From positions 1 to 64,000 of the forward strand of contig NZ_VDCQ01000056.1 of NCBI RefSeq assembly GCF_006265175.1: a DNA stretch of 64,000 nucleotides. The letters run 5' to 3'. Shown here piece after piece: positions 1 to 8,055 of the stretch. The notes beneath the pieces are model-generated. The model was not told the origin of the DNA. It saw only the letters and a program-made list of their open reading frames with translations, and ran no database searches. Numbering within the stretch: position 1 is the first letter of the stretch; each line of letters begins with the position of its first letter. The stretch is from Paenibacillus hemerocallicola. Its GTDB lineage: Bacteria > Bacillota > Bacilli > Paenibacillales > NBRC-103111. Made by a program: the position numbers and the translations under genes.

Positions 1-53
1 CCGCACGTACGGTTTGATGAGGAGGGGCTGGCATCCCCAGCTCTTTACTCTAC
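1..53 (+). mobile_element. 3' end of a bacterial group II intron (partial)
   Basis: The first bases read GCACGTACGGTT, the 3' half typical of group II intron domain V. A short hairpin follows (GCTGG at 27-31 with CCAGC at 37-41) that fits domain VI, ending in CTTTACTCTACTC, a usual 3' boundary context. The rest of the intron, including any reverse transcriptase, lies outside the window. The exact 3' splice boundary near 53 is inferred. Confidence 0.62.
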
Positions 54-101
54 TCAATGCGTACCAAAAGATATGTCGAGCGATGATTTATCGTGAAGAT
101 G

Positions 102-130
102 TTGACACAGCTAAATCTTCTTAATAATAT
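102..130 (+). promoter_or_regulatory. Sigma-A promoter of the MBL hydrolase gene
   Basis: TTGACA (102-107) and TATAAT-like TAATAT (125-130) are separated by exactly 17 bases. Transcription would start near 137, so the upstream in-frame ATG at 93 cannot be the translation start. Confidence 0.75.
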
Positions 131-170
131 TACTTTACGTACAATATTTATTTTATGGAGGCCCGAAATT

Positions 171-836
171 ATGGAAGTATCTAAGGGAGTAGAAATGCTT
201 CATCTAGATTTTCATGGGAATATTATTCACCCAACTCTTTTGTGGGATCAAGAAATGGCCGTTTTAATAGACACAGGATTCTCAGGGCAAATTGAAGATT
301 TACGCGTCGCCATGGAAAAGGTAGGAGTGTCGTTCGACAAACTAAAAGTTGTGATTTTGACGCATCAGGATGTGGATCATATAGGCAGTCTTCCTGGGAT
401 TTTGAAGGAGTGTGGCACTGATATTAAAGTATATGCACACGAGCTGGATAAGCCGTATATTCAGGGGGAGATACCTCTTATAAAAGACGGTCACCTTGAG
501 AATCCTCCGAAGGGCAAAGTGGATGAAACCTTGATAGACGGTCAGGAACTGCCGTTTTGCGGCAGGATTCGCGTCATCCATACTCCTGGGCATACTCCCG
601 GTCATATCAGCCTTTATTTAAGGCAAAGTAAGACTCTCATTGCCGGGGATTCGATGTACAGTATAGACGGGATTCTCGGGGGAATTCATGTCCCGACCAC
701 ACTGGATATGAATGCAGCTCGTCTCTCTTTGAGAAAATATGTAGACCTTGACATTGCATCCGTGGTTTGTTATCACGGGGGATTAAGTAATGTAAATGTA
801 AATGATCAGATATTAGGACTTAGCCAAGGATTATAA
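171..836 (+). CDS. MBL-fold metallo-hydrolase
   Basis: Predicted cytosolic metallo-beta-lactamase-fold hydrolase of the glyoxalase II-like type, about 221 residues. The metal ligands are visible: THQDVDHIG (a variant of HxHxDH with Gln in place of the second position), HTPGHTPGH, the bridging Asp in LIAGDSMY and a C-terminal His in CYHGG. The start at 171 is chosen because TGGAGG lies 9 bases upstream and the promoter at 102-130 excludes the longer frame starting at 93. It follows directly on the end of a group II intron and has no obvious operon partner. The substrate cannot be told from sequence; thiolester, lactone or phosphodiester hydrolysis are all known in this superfamily. Confidence 0.87.
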   Translation: MEVSKGVEMLHLDFHGNIIHPTLLWDQEMAVLIDTGFSGQIEDLRVAMEKVGVSFDKLKVVILTHQDVDHIGSLPGILKECGTDIKVYAHELDKPYIQGEIPLIKDGHLENPPKGKVDETLIDGQELPFCGRIRVIHTPGHTPGHISLYLRQSKTLIAGDSMYSIDGILGGIHVPTTLDMNAARLSLRKYVDLDIASVVCYHGGLSNVNVNDQILGLSQGL

Positions 837-875
837 AGTTAAGGTTTCAGCAAGTTATCTTTAGTGAAAAGATGT

Positions 876-958
876 TGTTACGTTAGCGGGAGACGATAGC
901 GCAAAAATCAGGGAGCAGATCGCCGCGGCAGCTGCTCCTCTGTTCCCGTTCAAGTAAC
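876..958. repeat. Imperfect palindromic intergenic element
   Basis: GGAGCAG (912-918) and CTGCTCC (932-938) form a perfect stem around the 8-base palindrome GCCGCGGC. Outer arms GTTACGTTAGCGGG and CCCGTTCAAGTAAC are imperfectly complementary. The ~80-base dyad has no T-tract and no open frame, so it resembles a small repeated extragenic palindrome more than a terminator. Confidence 0.4.
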
Positions 959-1066
959 GGTAGTTATGTTTAATAAACGAGGTTCCTATCAGTCATTTTT
1001 TTATTGTCGGTCTTCCAATTTTATGAAATAATGTGCTCAAGTCAAACCAAATGGAGATGGATATGA

Positions 1067-1471
1067 TTGGCTTTTAATGATACATATAGGTTCGGCGCAC
1101 ATGCAATTATATTTAATACCGAAGGTCATGTACTTTTATTAAAGAAGACATACGGGGATAAAGGATGGAGTTTACCTGGTGGTGGTGTTGATCCCGGTGA
1201 AACCATTCATCAAGCGTTACTTCGTGAATGTCGTGAAGAACTTGGAATTGAAGTTCAAGATGTAGTATTAACGGGATTTTATTATCATAGTAGACTCAAT
1301 GCACAAGTTGGAATATTTCGTTGTTCCATTCCAAAGGGCTCCGAAATAATACTTAGCTCTGAGCATTCTGAATATAAATGGATGCATTTATCGGAATTAA
1401 GTGAGGTTCATCGAATACGGGTGTTAGACGCTATGGAATATCAGGGACAAGTAGCAAGTCGTGTTTTTTAA
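1067..1471 (+). CDS. Nudix hydrolase
   Basis: A 134-residue Nudix-fold pyrophosphohydrolase. The complete Nudix box GX5EX7REUXEEXGU is present at about residues 38-60 (GGGVDPGE through REELGI). This motif binds Mg and positions a nucleoside-diphosphate-linked substrate. Start is TTG at 1067, with GGAGATGG upstream; no in-frame ATG lies nearby. It stands alone between an intergenic palindrome and a converging gene on the minus strand. Candidate substrates are oxidised dNTPs, ADP-ribose or NDP-sugars; the sequence does not discriminate. Confidence 0.9.
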   Translation: MAFNDTYRFGAHAIIFNTEGHVLLLKKTYGDKGWSLPGGGVDPGETIHQALLRECREELGIEVQDVVLTGFYYHSRLNAQVGIFRCSIPKGSEIILSSEHSEYKWMHLSELSEVHRIRVLDAMEYQGQVASRVF

Positions 1472-1526
1472 TTGCCGTATAACAGGTAATACAACATCTT
1501 TCTGAAGTGCTGGAGAAGCGGGCCTC

Positions 1527-2006
1527 TCAAGCGCCTTCGGATTCTGACGGGACCGGCATAAATTCTTTTATCGACTCTTCAAATTTGAAAATCTCCAAGA
1601 TGTCATAGTTTTTGTTTGAAATGTTAATCCCGTATTCAGGTTTGCTTGTTTGCCCAGGCTTGTTATAGTTTCGGTCTACAAAAACCTCATTAGGGACTTT
1701 CCAAGCTTCAGATGGTAACAAGAGGAAATCAGGCATTTGGCCTTCTTTGAAAATCAGGAGGGCCATGTACAGGTTAGGATTGCTGATATTGAACTTGCTT
1801 TTCTGAGCAAAAACGTATCCGGTCCCCCTTAATGACTTGACCTGAATTTCTGAGAATCGCCCCAATTTGTCCTTTACTATGAAGTCTATTCCTCGATCGT
1901 CGACCTCTGAGGAAAACACCTCGAGTCCATATGATGCGAACTCCATCTTAGCGAAATATTCAGCATACCTCCCAAGCTGTAATGAGTTAAGTACAGCCCA
2001 GTTCAT
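1527..2006 (-). CDS. PD-(D/E)XK-like (DUF4365-type) protein
   Basis: A 159-residue protein with the core layout of PD-(D/E)XK nuclease-like folds: an N-terminal helix (GRYAEYFAKMEF), then DRGIDFIV and, after a hairpin, EIQVKS, which would supply the Asp and the E-x-K pair. The C-terminal half (LLPSEAW, KPEYGINIS) is typical of small stand-alone members sometimes called intron-associated or DUF4365-like. AGAGGTGAT lies about 14 bases upstream of the ATG, a rather long spacing. Its neighbour at 2059-2426 seems to be a broken gene of the same fold. Nuclease activity is inferred from the fold only. Confidence 0.65.
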   Translation of the reverse strand: MNWAVLNSLQLGRYAEYFAKMEFASYGLEVFSSEVDDRGIDFIVKDKLGRFSEIQVKSLRGTGYVFAQKSKFNISNPNLYMALLIFKEGQMPDFLLLPSEAWKVPNEVFVDRNYNKPGQTSKPEYGINISNKNYDILEIFKFEESIKEFMPVPSESEGA

Positions 2007-2058
2007 ATTTGGTATAAGAGATCACCTCTACTTTAGTTATTAAAGTCTTGTATCACGC

Positions 2059-2426
2059 CTATTCCACTCGGACAGACCCGGATTCATTTACCCAGTAGAT
2101 TTGAAATGGCATGGATTCTTTCAGCCATTTTATACGAGGGACTAAGTTCTCATAAGTCGTGAAATCATCAGGTAGAGCAATGCCAAGTCGTGCCTTGGGA
2201 TTCTCTCCATGGTAAAGAATGAGGTCAAAAAGAGCACCAGAAAACCAGTGACGTGCTTGAACATGATGGATTTTTCAGGATATCCCTTAACGCTTATCCA
2301 GAGTTCATTACCATCCCTAGAGGCAGGTGGTGCCCCAAAAGGAGCGCAATATCGTCCCAAATAAACATCGCCGGAGGCATTAGCCTTGCCGGCGATGGTC
2401 GATTGGCCGCAATTATTTTGCTTCAA
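2059..2426 (-). pseudogene. Frameshifted remnant of a second PD-(D/E)XK-like gene
   Basis: Reading from 2426, one frame gives DGNELWISVKGYPEKS and then runs into unrelated sequence. Shifting by one base near a TTTT run (about 2241) continues sensibly as SGALFDLILYHGENPKARL and on to WVNESGSVRVE with a stop at 2059. The W-x-x-x-VKGYP motif followed by an acidic/helical tail resembles PD-(D/E)XK-type proteins of unknown role. The usual acidic residue two before the Lys is Ser here. The N-terminal half is missing and the remnant overlaps the end of the anti-sigma gene by 14 bases, so it is both truncated and frameshifted. Family assignment is from memory of the motif. Confidence 0.5.
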
Positions 2427-3570
2427 GATTTACGGATGAATCCAATACAACGAGCCTACCCGTAATCACGCCGTTCTCGTCTCTGTAGAATAGTAGCGCT
2501 TTGTAGCCATCGTTTTCTACAATTATGGAGAAGTGATCCGAGAATCCGACCTGCCCCTCCTTAAATATTTGTTCGGGAGGTGTTGTATACTTCCAGCCCT
2601 CGTAGATGTATTGGATATTCCCCGAATCGTCGTAGTCCACTTCTTGGATGGATTCTCGTATCGTCTCCTCAATCGACTCGCCGCTGCGCACTTTGGCCCG
2701 CAGCTCTTCCATCGAGGTTACCCATTGCGGTTGCTCTGCATCAGCGTCGCTTTCTTTTTCCTTAGTTTGCTCCTCCATATAAGCCTCTGCCTTGACAGGG
2801 TCCGCTTTGGCAGGATCGAGCAGGAGATCGAACAGTACTGCGGCGCCGGGATAGTCTGCGTTGGCGTGCATCTCGCCAGTCGCCGCGTCATACGCAAAGG
2901 CTTTGTTGTTATAAAACGGGCTCCCGCTGCTGATTGCAAGGTATACTCCCTTATCTGCAAAAATCTCTATTTGGTCGCATGCGATCAGTCTATACATAAC
3001 GCCATCAATAACATCCTCGCTGTAGGAGCCGTTCATTGTGACGATGTTGAATTTCCAAGGCTCTAAGCCTTTGATCAACGGCGAGATGAAGAATGGATCC
3101 TTGCCATATTCGGGGTCGGCAACATCCGGCATTGGCTTGCCATCCTGTCTAGATATCGAAACAACCGCATAAGTTCTGTCGGGGAAGATTTGCTCCGATG
3201 CATTAGGAAATTCGCTAAGACCAGATCCCGATACGAGGCCATGCAGCGTAAAATGGTAGTCCCCGGAATTCTGCGATTGATCAATTCGAAGTGCGTCCGC
3301 GCTTGCGAATGCATTCGCCAATAATCGATCTCCGAATTGCACGGCGACTTGGTTGGCGTTTAAAAGCTTTGTCGCTGCATAGGCAGATACCGAAAGGACT
3401 AGCAATAAGGCAGCAGCAAGCAGGGCCGTCGACAATCTTTTCTTGTATTTCGGTTTCGTTTGGCGATGCTTCTCTATTTGATGAATGATGCTTTGATTCA
3501 ATTGTTCCTCAGGCTCGACCGTAGGCGCCAGAGATTGTCTGAGTAATCGCTCCCAATCCGCGTCCTTCAT
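2413..3570 (-). CDS. Membrane-anchored anti-sigma-like regulator
   Basis: 385 residues: a cytosolic N-terminus of about 46 residues beginning MKDADWERLL and rich in charged residues, one membrane segment at about 48-66 (LLAAALLLVLSVSAYAA), then a ~315-residue extracytoplasmic part. It overlaps the upstream ECF sigma gene by four bases (ATGA, 3567-3570), the usual arrangement for a sigma factor and its membrane-bound antagonist. The outer part resembles DUF4179/DUF5643-type anti-sigma proteins and has no recognisable enzymatic motif. It would hold the sigma factor at the membrane until an envelope signal arrives; the signal is unknown. Confidence 0.75.
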   Translation of the reverse strand: MKDADWERLLRQSLAPTVEPEEQLNQSIIHQIEKHRQTKPKYKKRLSTALLAAALLLVLSVSAYAATKLLNANQVAVQFGDRLLANAFASADALRIDQSQNSGDYHFTLHGLVSGSGLSEFPNASEQIFPDRTYAVVSISRQDGKPMPDVADPEYGKDPFFISPLIKGLEPWKFNIVTMNGSYSEDVIDGVMYRLIACDQIEIFADKGVYLAISSGSPFYNNKAFAYDAATGEMHANADYPGAAVLFDLLLDPAKADPVKAEAYMEEQTKEKESDADAEQPQWVTSMEELRAKVRSGESIEETIRESIQEVDYDDSGNIQYIYEGWKYTTPPEQIFKEGQVGFSDHFSIIVENDGYKALLFYRDENGVITGRLVVLDSSVNLEAK

Positions 3571-4091
3571 AGGGATTCAACCTCCAATGCTTTTTTAATC
3601 GCCTGACGGGCATTATGCATTCTGCTCTTCACCGTTCCCGTAGGAATGCTTAGCGCGTTGGCAATCTCTTCTACGGTCATGTCTGCCGTATAATGCATAT
3701 AAAGAGGGAGCTTCAGCTTGTCGTCCAGCTGGTGAACGGCTTGCTGAATCAGGGCACGCCTCTCTAACATTAGAACAGCATCCTCCGGTGATGCTTCGAA
3801 TGGAAACAAACGGGACGGAGTCGAATCTTCGTCAAGCTCCTCTATAGGAGCGATTCTTTGCCTACGGGACAGCTTGCGATAATGATTCTTGTATACCCGG
3901 ACGGCGATGGATAGGAGATAGGCTTTCGGATTGTGGGACGCATTCATCTTGAATCGCAGCTCCACTGCTCTCAGAAAAGTCTCCTGATATAGATCGTCAG
4001 TTTCCTCTTTGTTCCTCGTCAGCTTGTAGCAGAAACCGTAAATCGATTTGCCATGCAGCTTTACGAGTTCGATTAGCTCATCGATATTCAA
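3567..4091 (-). CDS. ECF RNA polymerase sigma factor
   Basis: A sigma-70 factor with only regions 2 and 4. Region 2 is seen in IYGFCYKLTRNKEETDDLYQ with AYLLSIAVRVYKNHYRK; region 4 is the C-terminal HTH around TVEEIANALSIPTGTVKSRM. The preferred start is TTG at 4091, seven bases after AAAGGAG. An upstream in-frame ATG at 4121 has no ribosome binding site. The four-base overlap with the downstream membrane protein indicates translational coupling, and the pair probably autoregulates. The target promoters are not evident here. Confidence 0.88.
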   Translation of the reverse strand: MNIDELIELVKLHGKSIYGFCYKLTRNKEETDDLYQETFLRAVELRFKMNASHNPKAYLLSIAVRVYKNHYRKLSRRQRIAPIEELDEDSTPSRLFPFEASPEDAVLMLERRALIQQAVHQLDDKLKLPLYMHYTADMTVEEIANALSIPTGTVKSRMHNARQAIKKALEVESL

Positions 4092-4566
4092 ATATTTTCT
4101 CCTTTCTGAATGGCCACTCATCTAAATATTGTCACAAATAAGGAGCAGGTTCACTGATTTTGGAAAAAACGATATGGCTTCAGAGGAGAATTCTACAGCT
4201 GGAGCTATTAGATATCGTATAGCGAGAATCCGATTGCGAGAGGAGACGAAGAAGGACCGAAGGACGCATAACAGTATCTTCACAACAAACAAGCCGCCAT
4301 ATAGCCCGAGGGCCTGGGAGGCTTATTTTACACGCCCGAAGTCAGCACGAGGTCAACAAACGAGCAGTGAAAGCATGTACGGGCCGGATCGAACCGATCG
4401 CTCGCTCTCATGTCCGTGAAAAAAAGAGACTCGGGTACGCTCCATCATTTTGGTGCGCGAACCCAGCCCCTTGTTAATAAAGTCAACATGTAAGCCTGTC
4501 GACTCCACAATCAACAATGAATCAACGGGAAATTAATTCTCGACTCTCTGATTTATGGCGGTGCGC
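4092..4566. other. Intergenic stretch without a recognisable gene
   Basis: The plus-strand frame at 4129-4419 lacks a ribosome binding site and similarity to any family I know, so I do not call it. The only structure seen is the minus-strand terminator at 4420-4464. The ECF operon promoter should lie just upstream of 4091 but I could not identify it. Confidence 0.5.
4420..4464 (-). terminator. Rho-independent terminator on the minus strand
   Basis: On the minus strand GGGTTCGCGC pairs imperfectly with GCGTACCC around an A/T loop, and the stem is followed by CTCTTTTTTTC. It would terminate the former MurG-like transcript coming from 5058. Confidence 0.55.
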
Positions 4567-5058
4567 TTAATGTTGCTTTGCCGCTCGCTTGATCAGATTT
4601 ATGACATTCGCGATCGCGTCCGTATGCGGTGCTCCTGTCTCCATTTGCCTGATGTATGCTTGTCGATCGTCGTACAGTCGGTCGATCCGAGAAACAAGCT
4701 CTTCCGCCGTCAGATTCTCCTCCGAAGTACGTCGCTGTAGCCGGCTTTGCGGAACGATTCTGCGGTTAGAATTTGGTCGCCGCGGCTTTGTGCCTTTGTA
4801 AGCGGAATGAGTAGCATCGGCTTGCGGAGATGCAAAAATTCGAAAATCGAGTTTGCTCCCGCCCGTGAAAACAACCAGGTCGGTCATCGTCAAAACGTCC
4901 GGCAGTTCGTCTTGAATGTACTCTACCTGTACGTAACCCGGCGCCCTCACGGTGTCGTCAGTTTGACCTTTGCCGTATAGGTGCAAAATTTGATAACGTT
5001 CCGATAAATTCGGTAACTCCTCTCGTACTGTCAGGTTTATCTTACGAGAACCAAGACT
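4567..5058 (-). pseudogene. C-terminal remnant of a MurG-like glycosyltransferase
   Basis: The frame starts SLGSRKINLTVREELPNL, then [13 protein letters not shown]. In MurG-type UDP-GlcNAc transferases the next segment is [17 protein letters not shown]; here [19 protein letters not shown] is present only in the neighbouring frame. After about 48 codons the original frame resumes at [20 protein letters not shown]. One extra base near GGGCGGGAGC and one missing base near CTTCGGAGGAG explain this. The N-terminal half, including the lipid I-binding domain, is absent, and sequence upstream of 5058 is unrelated. It therefore cannot make a functional enzyme. It is probably a decayed paralogue, since MurG normally sits in the dcw cluster. 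Confidence 0.75.
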
Positions 5059-5424
5059 TGAATAAAGCCCTTGGATCGGGTGTTGAAAGGTTGGCAACTA
5101 TGCCGCAACACATTTTTCGCCGATAACTCCGTTAAGCTGAACCGTATCATAAATGACGGCGAAAAAATTGGGGTATTGAAGAGGTTCTAGAGCCCTGTCA
5201 GTGTGGTGAAAGAAGGTGCTAGAGATATATGTTTAAGGTATAACTAGAACTCAGGACAAGTTCTCCAAAAAATCTGTTTACAGAATCAGATGGAGCGATT
5301 ATGATGAATACAAATGTTGCGCTTGGGAAACTTTATGTCCGTAGACAAACAATTATTTTTTTTGTACATAAATTTGCCCTTGGCAAATATTTTTTGACTT
5401 GTACAAAAAAAGGAGGCTGTAAGA
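5059..5424. other. Leader region before the multicopper oxidase
   Basis: No gene is supported here. The only structured part is the nested dyad at 5356-5410. Short AT-rich frames around 5300 have no family resemblance. Confidence 0.5.
5356..5410. promoter_or_regulatory. Nested dyads over the oxidase/ZIP promoter
   Basis: An inner inverted repeat ATTTGCC-CTT-GGCAAAT (5372-5388) sits inside an outer pair TTGTACA (5362-5368) and TGTACAA (5400-5406) flanked by T and A runs. TTGTAC at 5362-5367 and AAATAT at 5385-5390 are 17 bases apart and could be the -35 and -10, placing the inner dyad over the spacer and -10. This is the layout of a repressor operator, perhaps metal-responsive given the genes it precedes. 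Confidence 0.5.
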
Positions 5425-6456
5425 GTGAAGATTAATCGTTCAAGAAGGAACATGTTGAAGTGGGGGGCGGCAAGTACTTTCGCATTAGTGGGAGGGGCGT
5501 TTTTAAATCCCGGTTCATGGTTTCAAAAGTCGGCGCAAGCGATGGATAAACATGATGTTCATAATGCCCTGAAGCAGGACCTGCATTCGGGTATGAAGCA
5601 CGGATACGACCCCGGGACGGAAGTGACAGAAGGGTTGAAATCGGCTCGGGAAGCGTTGACACAGTTCGACTACGGGAAAGTCAGCAAAAGAGCTGATGGT
5701 AAAACGATCAGAGAGTACGAGATCAAAGCTCGTGAAAATGAAGTCGAGATTGCTAAAGGAATTAAATTCCCGGGATGGACGTATAACGGGACGATCCCAG
5801 GCCCAACGTTGCGATGCACGGAAGGGGATATCATTCGCGTAAAATTTTTCAATCAATCCAACCACCCGCATTCCATTCATTTTCACGGCATTCACCCGAC
5901 GAACATGGACGGACTGGAGGCTATACTTTCTGGTGAATCGTTTACTTATGAGTTTGAAGCGAAGCCTGCTGGCATGCAAGTATACCACTGTCATATCGCA
6001 CCGCTGGCGAGACACATCCACAAGGGGTTGTACGGCAACTTTATTATCGACCCGGTAAAACCGAGACCGGCCGCCAAAGAATTCAGCATGGTCATGAACG
6101 GGTTTGATTTGGATTTGGACGGCGAAAACGAAGTGTACACCGTTAACGGTTATGCATTCGCGTATCTTCAGGAGCCGATACAAGTAAAGGTAGGTGAGTT
6201 AGTTCGCATTTATTTGAGCAATCTCACTGAATTTGACCTCATCAATTCATTTCATCTGCATGCAAATTACTTTAATTATTACGCAACCGGCGCCGATCCG
6301 GATGCTCGTCCCAACTTTACGGACACGATCATGCAATGCCAGGGCGAACGGGGCGTTCTGGAAATCGTGTTTCCTACACCTGGCCGATATATGTTCCATG
6401 CCCACCAAAGCGAGTTTGCCGAATTGGGTTGGATGGGATTCTTTGTAGCCGAATAA
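5425..6456 (+). CDS. Tat-exported two-domain multicopper oxidase
   Basis: 343 residues with an N-terminal twin-arginine-type signal (SRRNMLKWGAAST, hydrophobic stretch, AQA cleavage region near residue 39). Copper ligands resemble those of two-domain nitrite reductase-type enzymes: HPHSIHFHGIH (147-157), YHCHIAPLARH (187-197) with Cys189 as the type 1 ligand, HLHANYF (277-283) and HAHQSEFAELG (325-335). The position matching the axial Met of nitrite reductases (GMNG) is Leu (GLYG, 201-204), as in laccase-like sites. GTG start at 5425 is eight bases after AGGAGG. It is followed after 19 bases by a ZIP transporter, so the two are probably co-transcribed. A role in metal or copper oxidation outside the membrane is inferred; the substrate is unknown. 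Confidence 0.83.
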   Translation: MKINRSRRNMLKWGAASTFALVGGAFLNPGSWFQKSAQAMDKHDVHNALKQDLHSGMKHGYDPGTEVTEGLKSAREALTQFDYGKVSKRADGKTIREYEIKARENEVEIAKGIKFPGWTYNGTIPGPTLRCTEGDIIRVKFFNQSNHPHSIHFHGIHPTNMDGLEAILSGESFTYEFEAKPAGMQVYHCHIAPLARHIHKGLYGNFIIDPVKPRPAAKEFSMVMNGFDLDLDGENEVYTVNGYAFAYLQEPIQVKVGELVRIYLSNLTEFDLINSFHLHANYFNYYATGADPDARPNFTDTIMQCQGERGVLEIVFPTPGRYMFHAHQSEFAELGWMGFFVAE

Positions 6457-6475
6457 GAAAGGAGGTCAAGTGATT

Positions 6476-7690
6476 ATGAGCAACCTGGAAATGAATCCCA
6501 TGAATCATAAACTTTCAAGTGGAAAAGGAAAGATGCTGCTTCTCGGCATATTGCCGTTCGTTCTTCTTATTGCTTTGGTCACAGGAATAGCCATAATGGG
6601 AACCGGAGTGGAGAACGAGCCGGCGGCGCCAATCGAAGTATTGAATGTGGAGAAGATTAAACTGACGAATGACGGTTTTGAAGTGAAGGTATTAAATTCG
6701 GGGCCGGAAGAAGTGACAATTGCCCAAGTCGTTGTTGATGGATCATTTTGGAATGCTTCTTACGTCCCGAGTCCGACCTTACAGCGTTTTGGTCAGGCAA
6801 TGGTGCAAATTCCATATCCGTGGGTGGCCGGCGATCCGCATGAGATCAAGTTCATTACATCAAACGGATTGATATTTACCGGGGCGGTAGAAGCTGCAGC
6901 ACAAACGCCGGTTCCCGATGTAAACCGATTCGCACAGTATGCATTGATCGGTTTTTATGTAGGTATTATTCCGGTGGGGCTAGGATTATTGTGGTACCCG
7001 TTCATGCGGCGTTTTAAGACTAAAGGTATGCATGCTATTCTTGCGTTTACTGTCGGACTTTTGTTTTTCCTTTTCGTTGACACGTTTGAAGAAGGGTTTG
7101 AAATGGCGACGGAAGCGCCGGGCGTCTTTCAAGGATCGGGGCTTGTTTGGTTCGGCGCATTTCTTAGTTTTCTGTTTTTGATCGCAGTTGATCAAATGAA
7201 CGAACGGAGAATGAAAAATAAATCCGAAAATGGTAAAAGAGTGTCGTATAAACTCGCGATGGGTATTGGGTTACACAATTTCGGCGAAGGATTAGCAATC
7301 GGAGCCGCATTTGCAATAGGGGAGTCAGCACTCGGTACGTTTCTGGTAATCGGCTTCACCCTGCATAATATTACGGAAGGCGTGGGGATAGCGGCCCCAT
7401 TGCTGAAAGATCGTCCAACTTGGAAAACGTTCGCTTCACTTGCCGCTATTGCCGGCGCACCAGCTATTTTGGGTACATGGACAGGGGGATTTATCTTCAA
7501 CCCGACTTTTGCGGCGCTGTTCTTTGGTATTGGAGCAGGAGCTATTTTACAAGTTATCTACGTCATTTCAAAAATGATTTGGAAGGAGTCGTCGGAAAAG
7601 GGATACGCTGCCGTATCCTGGCCCAACTTCAGCGGAATTTCATTAGGGATTTTGGTTATGTATGTGACGGCACTCTTGGTTAATTTTTAA
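6476..7690 (+). CDS. ZIP-family divalent metal transporter with extra N-terminal domain
   Basis: About 404 residues. An N-terminal membrane anchor (LLLGILPFVLLIALVTGIAI) is followed by a ~100-residue beta-rich domain outside the membrane, then a ZIP permease body. Both ZIP signature helices are present: GLHNFGEGLAIG and TLHNITEGVGIA, giving the paired HNxxEG metal-binding sites. ATG at 6476 is preferred, ten bases after GGAGG; a GTG at 6470 is only four bases away. The extra beta domain looks cupredoxin-like in length but lacks obvious Cys/His copper ligands. With the upstream oxidase this forms a two-gene metal module, and the order suggests the oxidase prepares or senses the ion the permease moves. 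Confidence 0.87.
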   Translation: MSNLEMNPMNHKLSSGKGKMLLLGILPFVLLIALVTGIAIMGTGVENEPAAPIEVLNVEKIKLTNDGFEVKVLNSGPEEVTIAQVVVDGSFWNASYVPSPTLQRFGQAMVQIPYPWVAGDPHEIKFITSNGLIFTGAVEAAAQTPVPDVNRFAQYALIGFYVGIIPVGLGLLWYPFMRRFKTKGMHAILAFTVGLLFFLFVDTFEEGFEMATEAPGVFQGSGLVWFGAFLSFLFLIAVDQMNERRMKNKSENGKRVSYKLAMGIGLHNFGEGLAIGAAFAIGESALGTFLVIGFTLHNITEGVGIAAPLLKDRPTWKTFASLAAIAGAPAILGTWTGGFIFNPTFAALFFGIGAGAILQVIYVISKMIWKESSEKGYAAVSWPNFSGISLGILVMYVTALLVNF

Positions 7691-8055
7691 CATAAATTTC
7701 GTGGTTCGTGATTCCCATACCTTATAAATAAGACGGGAGTGTTAATGGTTTTTTGGCGGCCTTGCTGCTGCTCGGACGAACGACCATCCGGGAACCGAAC
7801 AGAATGGAAGCTCGGCGCAATTACGGCTGCAGCTGCTATGAAGAAATTGAAAAGGAAGCATAGAACATTCTATAGGAGAGTCAATGAATATGAGAACGAT
7901 CGTCTTTGTTGAACGGGCATGACAGCTTAAGATTCGCGTCGTGTTCCACTACAATTTCAAAAAAGGCTTTTACCTCGGGATAAACATCAGTCGCTTTTCA
8001 GATTTTGCAACATTTATTAATAGGATACTGGATTCGGCTAAAGGGGGGAGTATAG
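7691..8055. other. Intergenic region with short gene debris
   Basis: From about 7730 to 7863 one frame reads GFLAALLLLGRTTIREPNR and NYGCSCYEEIEKEA before a stop. It looks like the C-terminal tail of a small membrane protein but has no start codon. At 7885 an ATG with TAGGAG upstream opens a 12-codon frame that stops at 7920. That part belongs to the direct repeat at 7881-7930. Confidence 0.4.
7881..7930 (+). repeat. Direct repeat, left copy
   Basis: About 50 bases match 16231-16280 with roughly eight mismatches; both contain GAATATGAGA, CGTCTT and TTGAACGGGCA. The two copies bracket the glycosyltransferase/SLH protein segment. Confidence 0.6.

Noticed and set aside
4129-4419. Possible 96-codon gene upstream of the ECF sigma gene
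   Set aside because: No ribosome binding site, no domain and odd composition.
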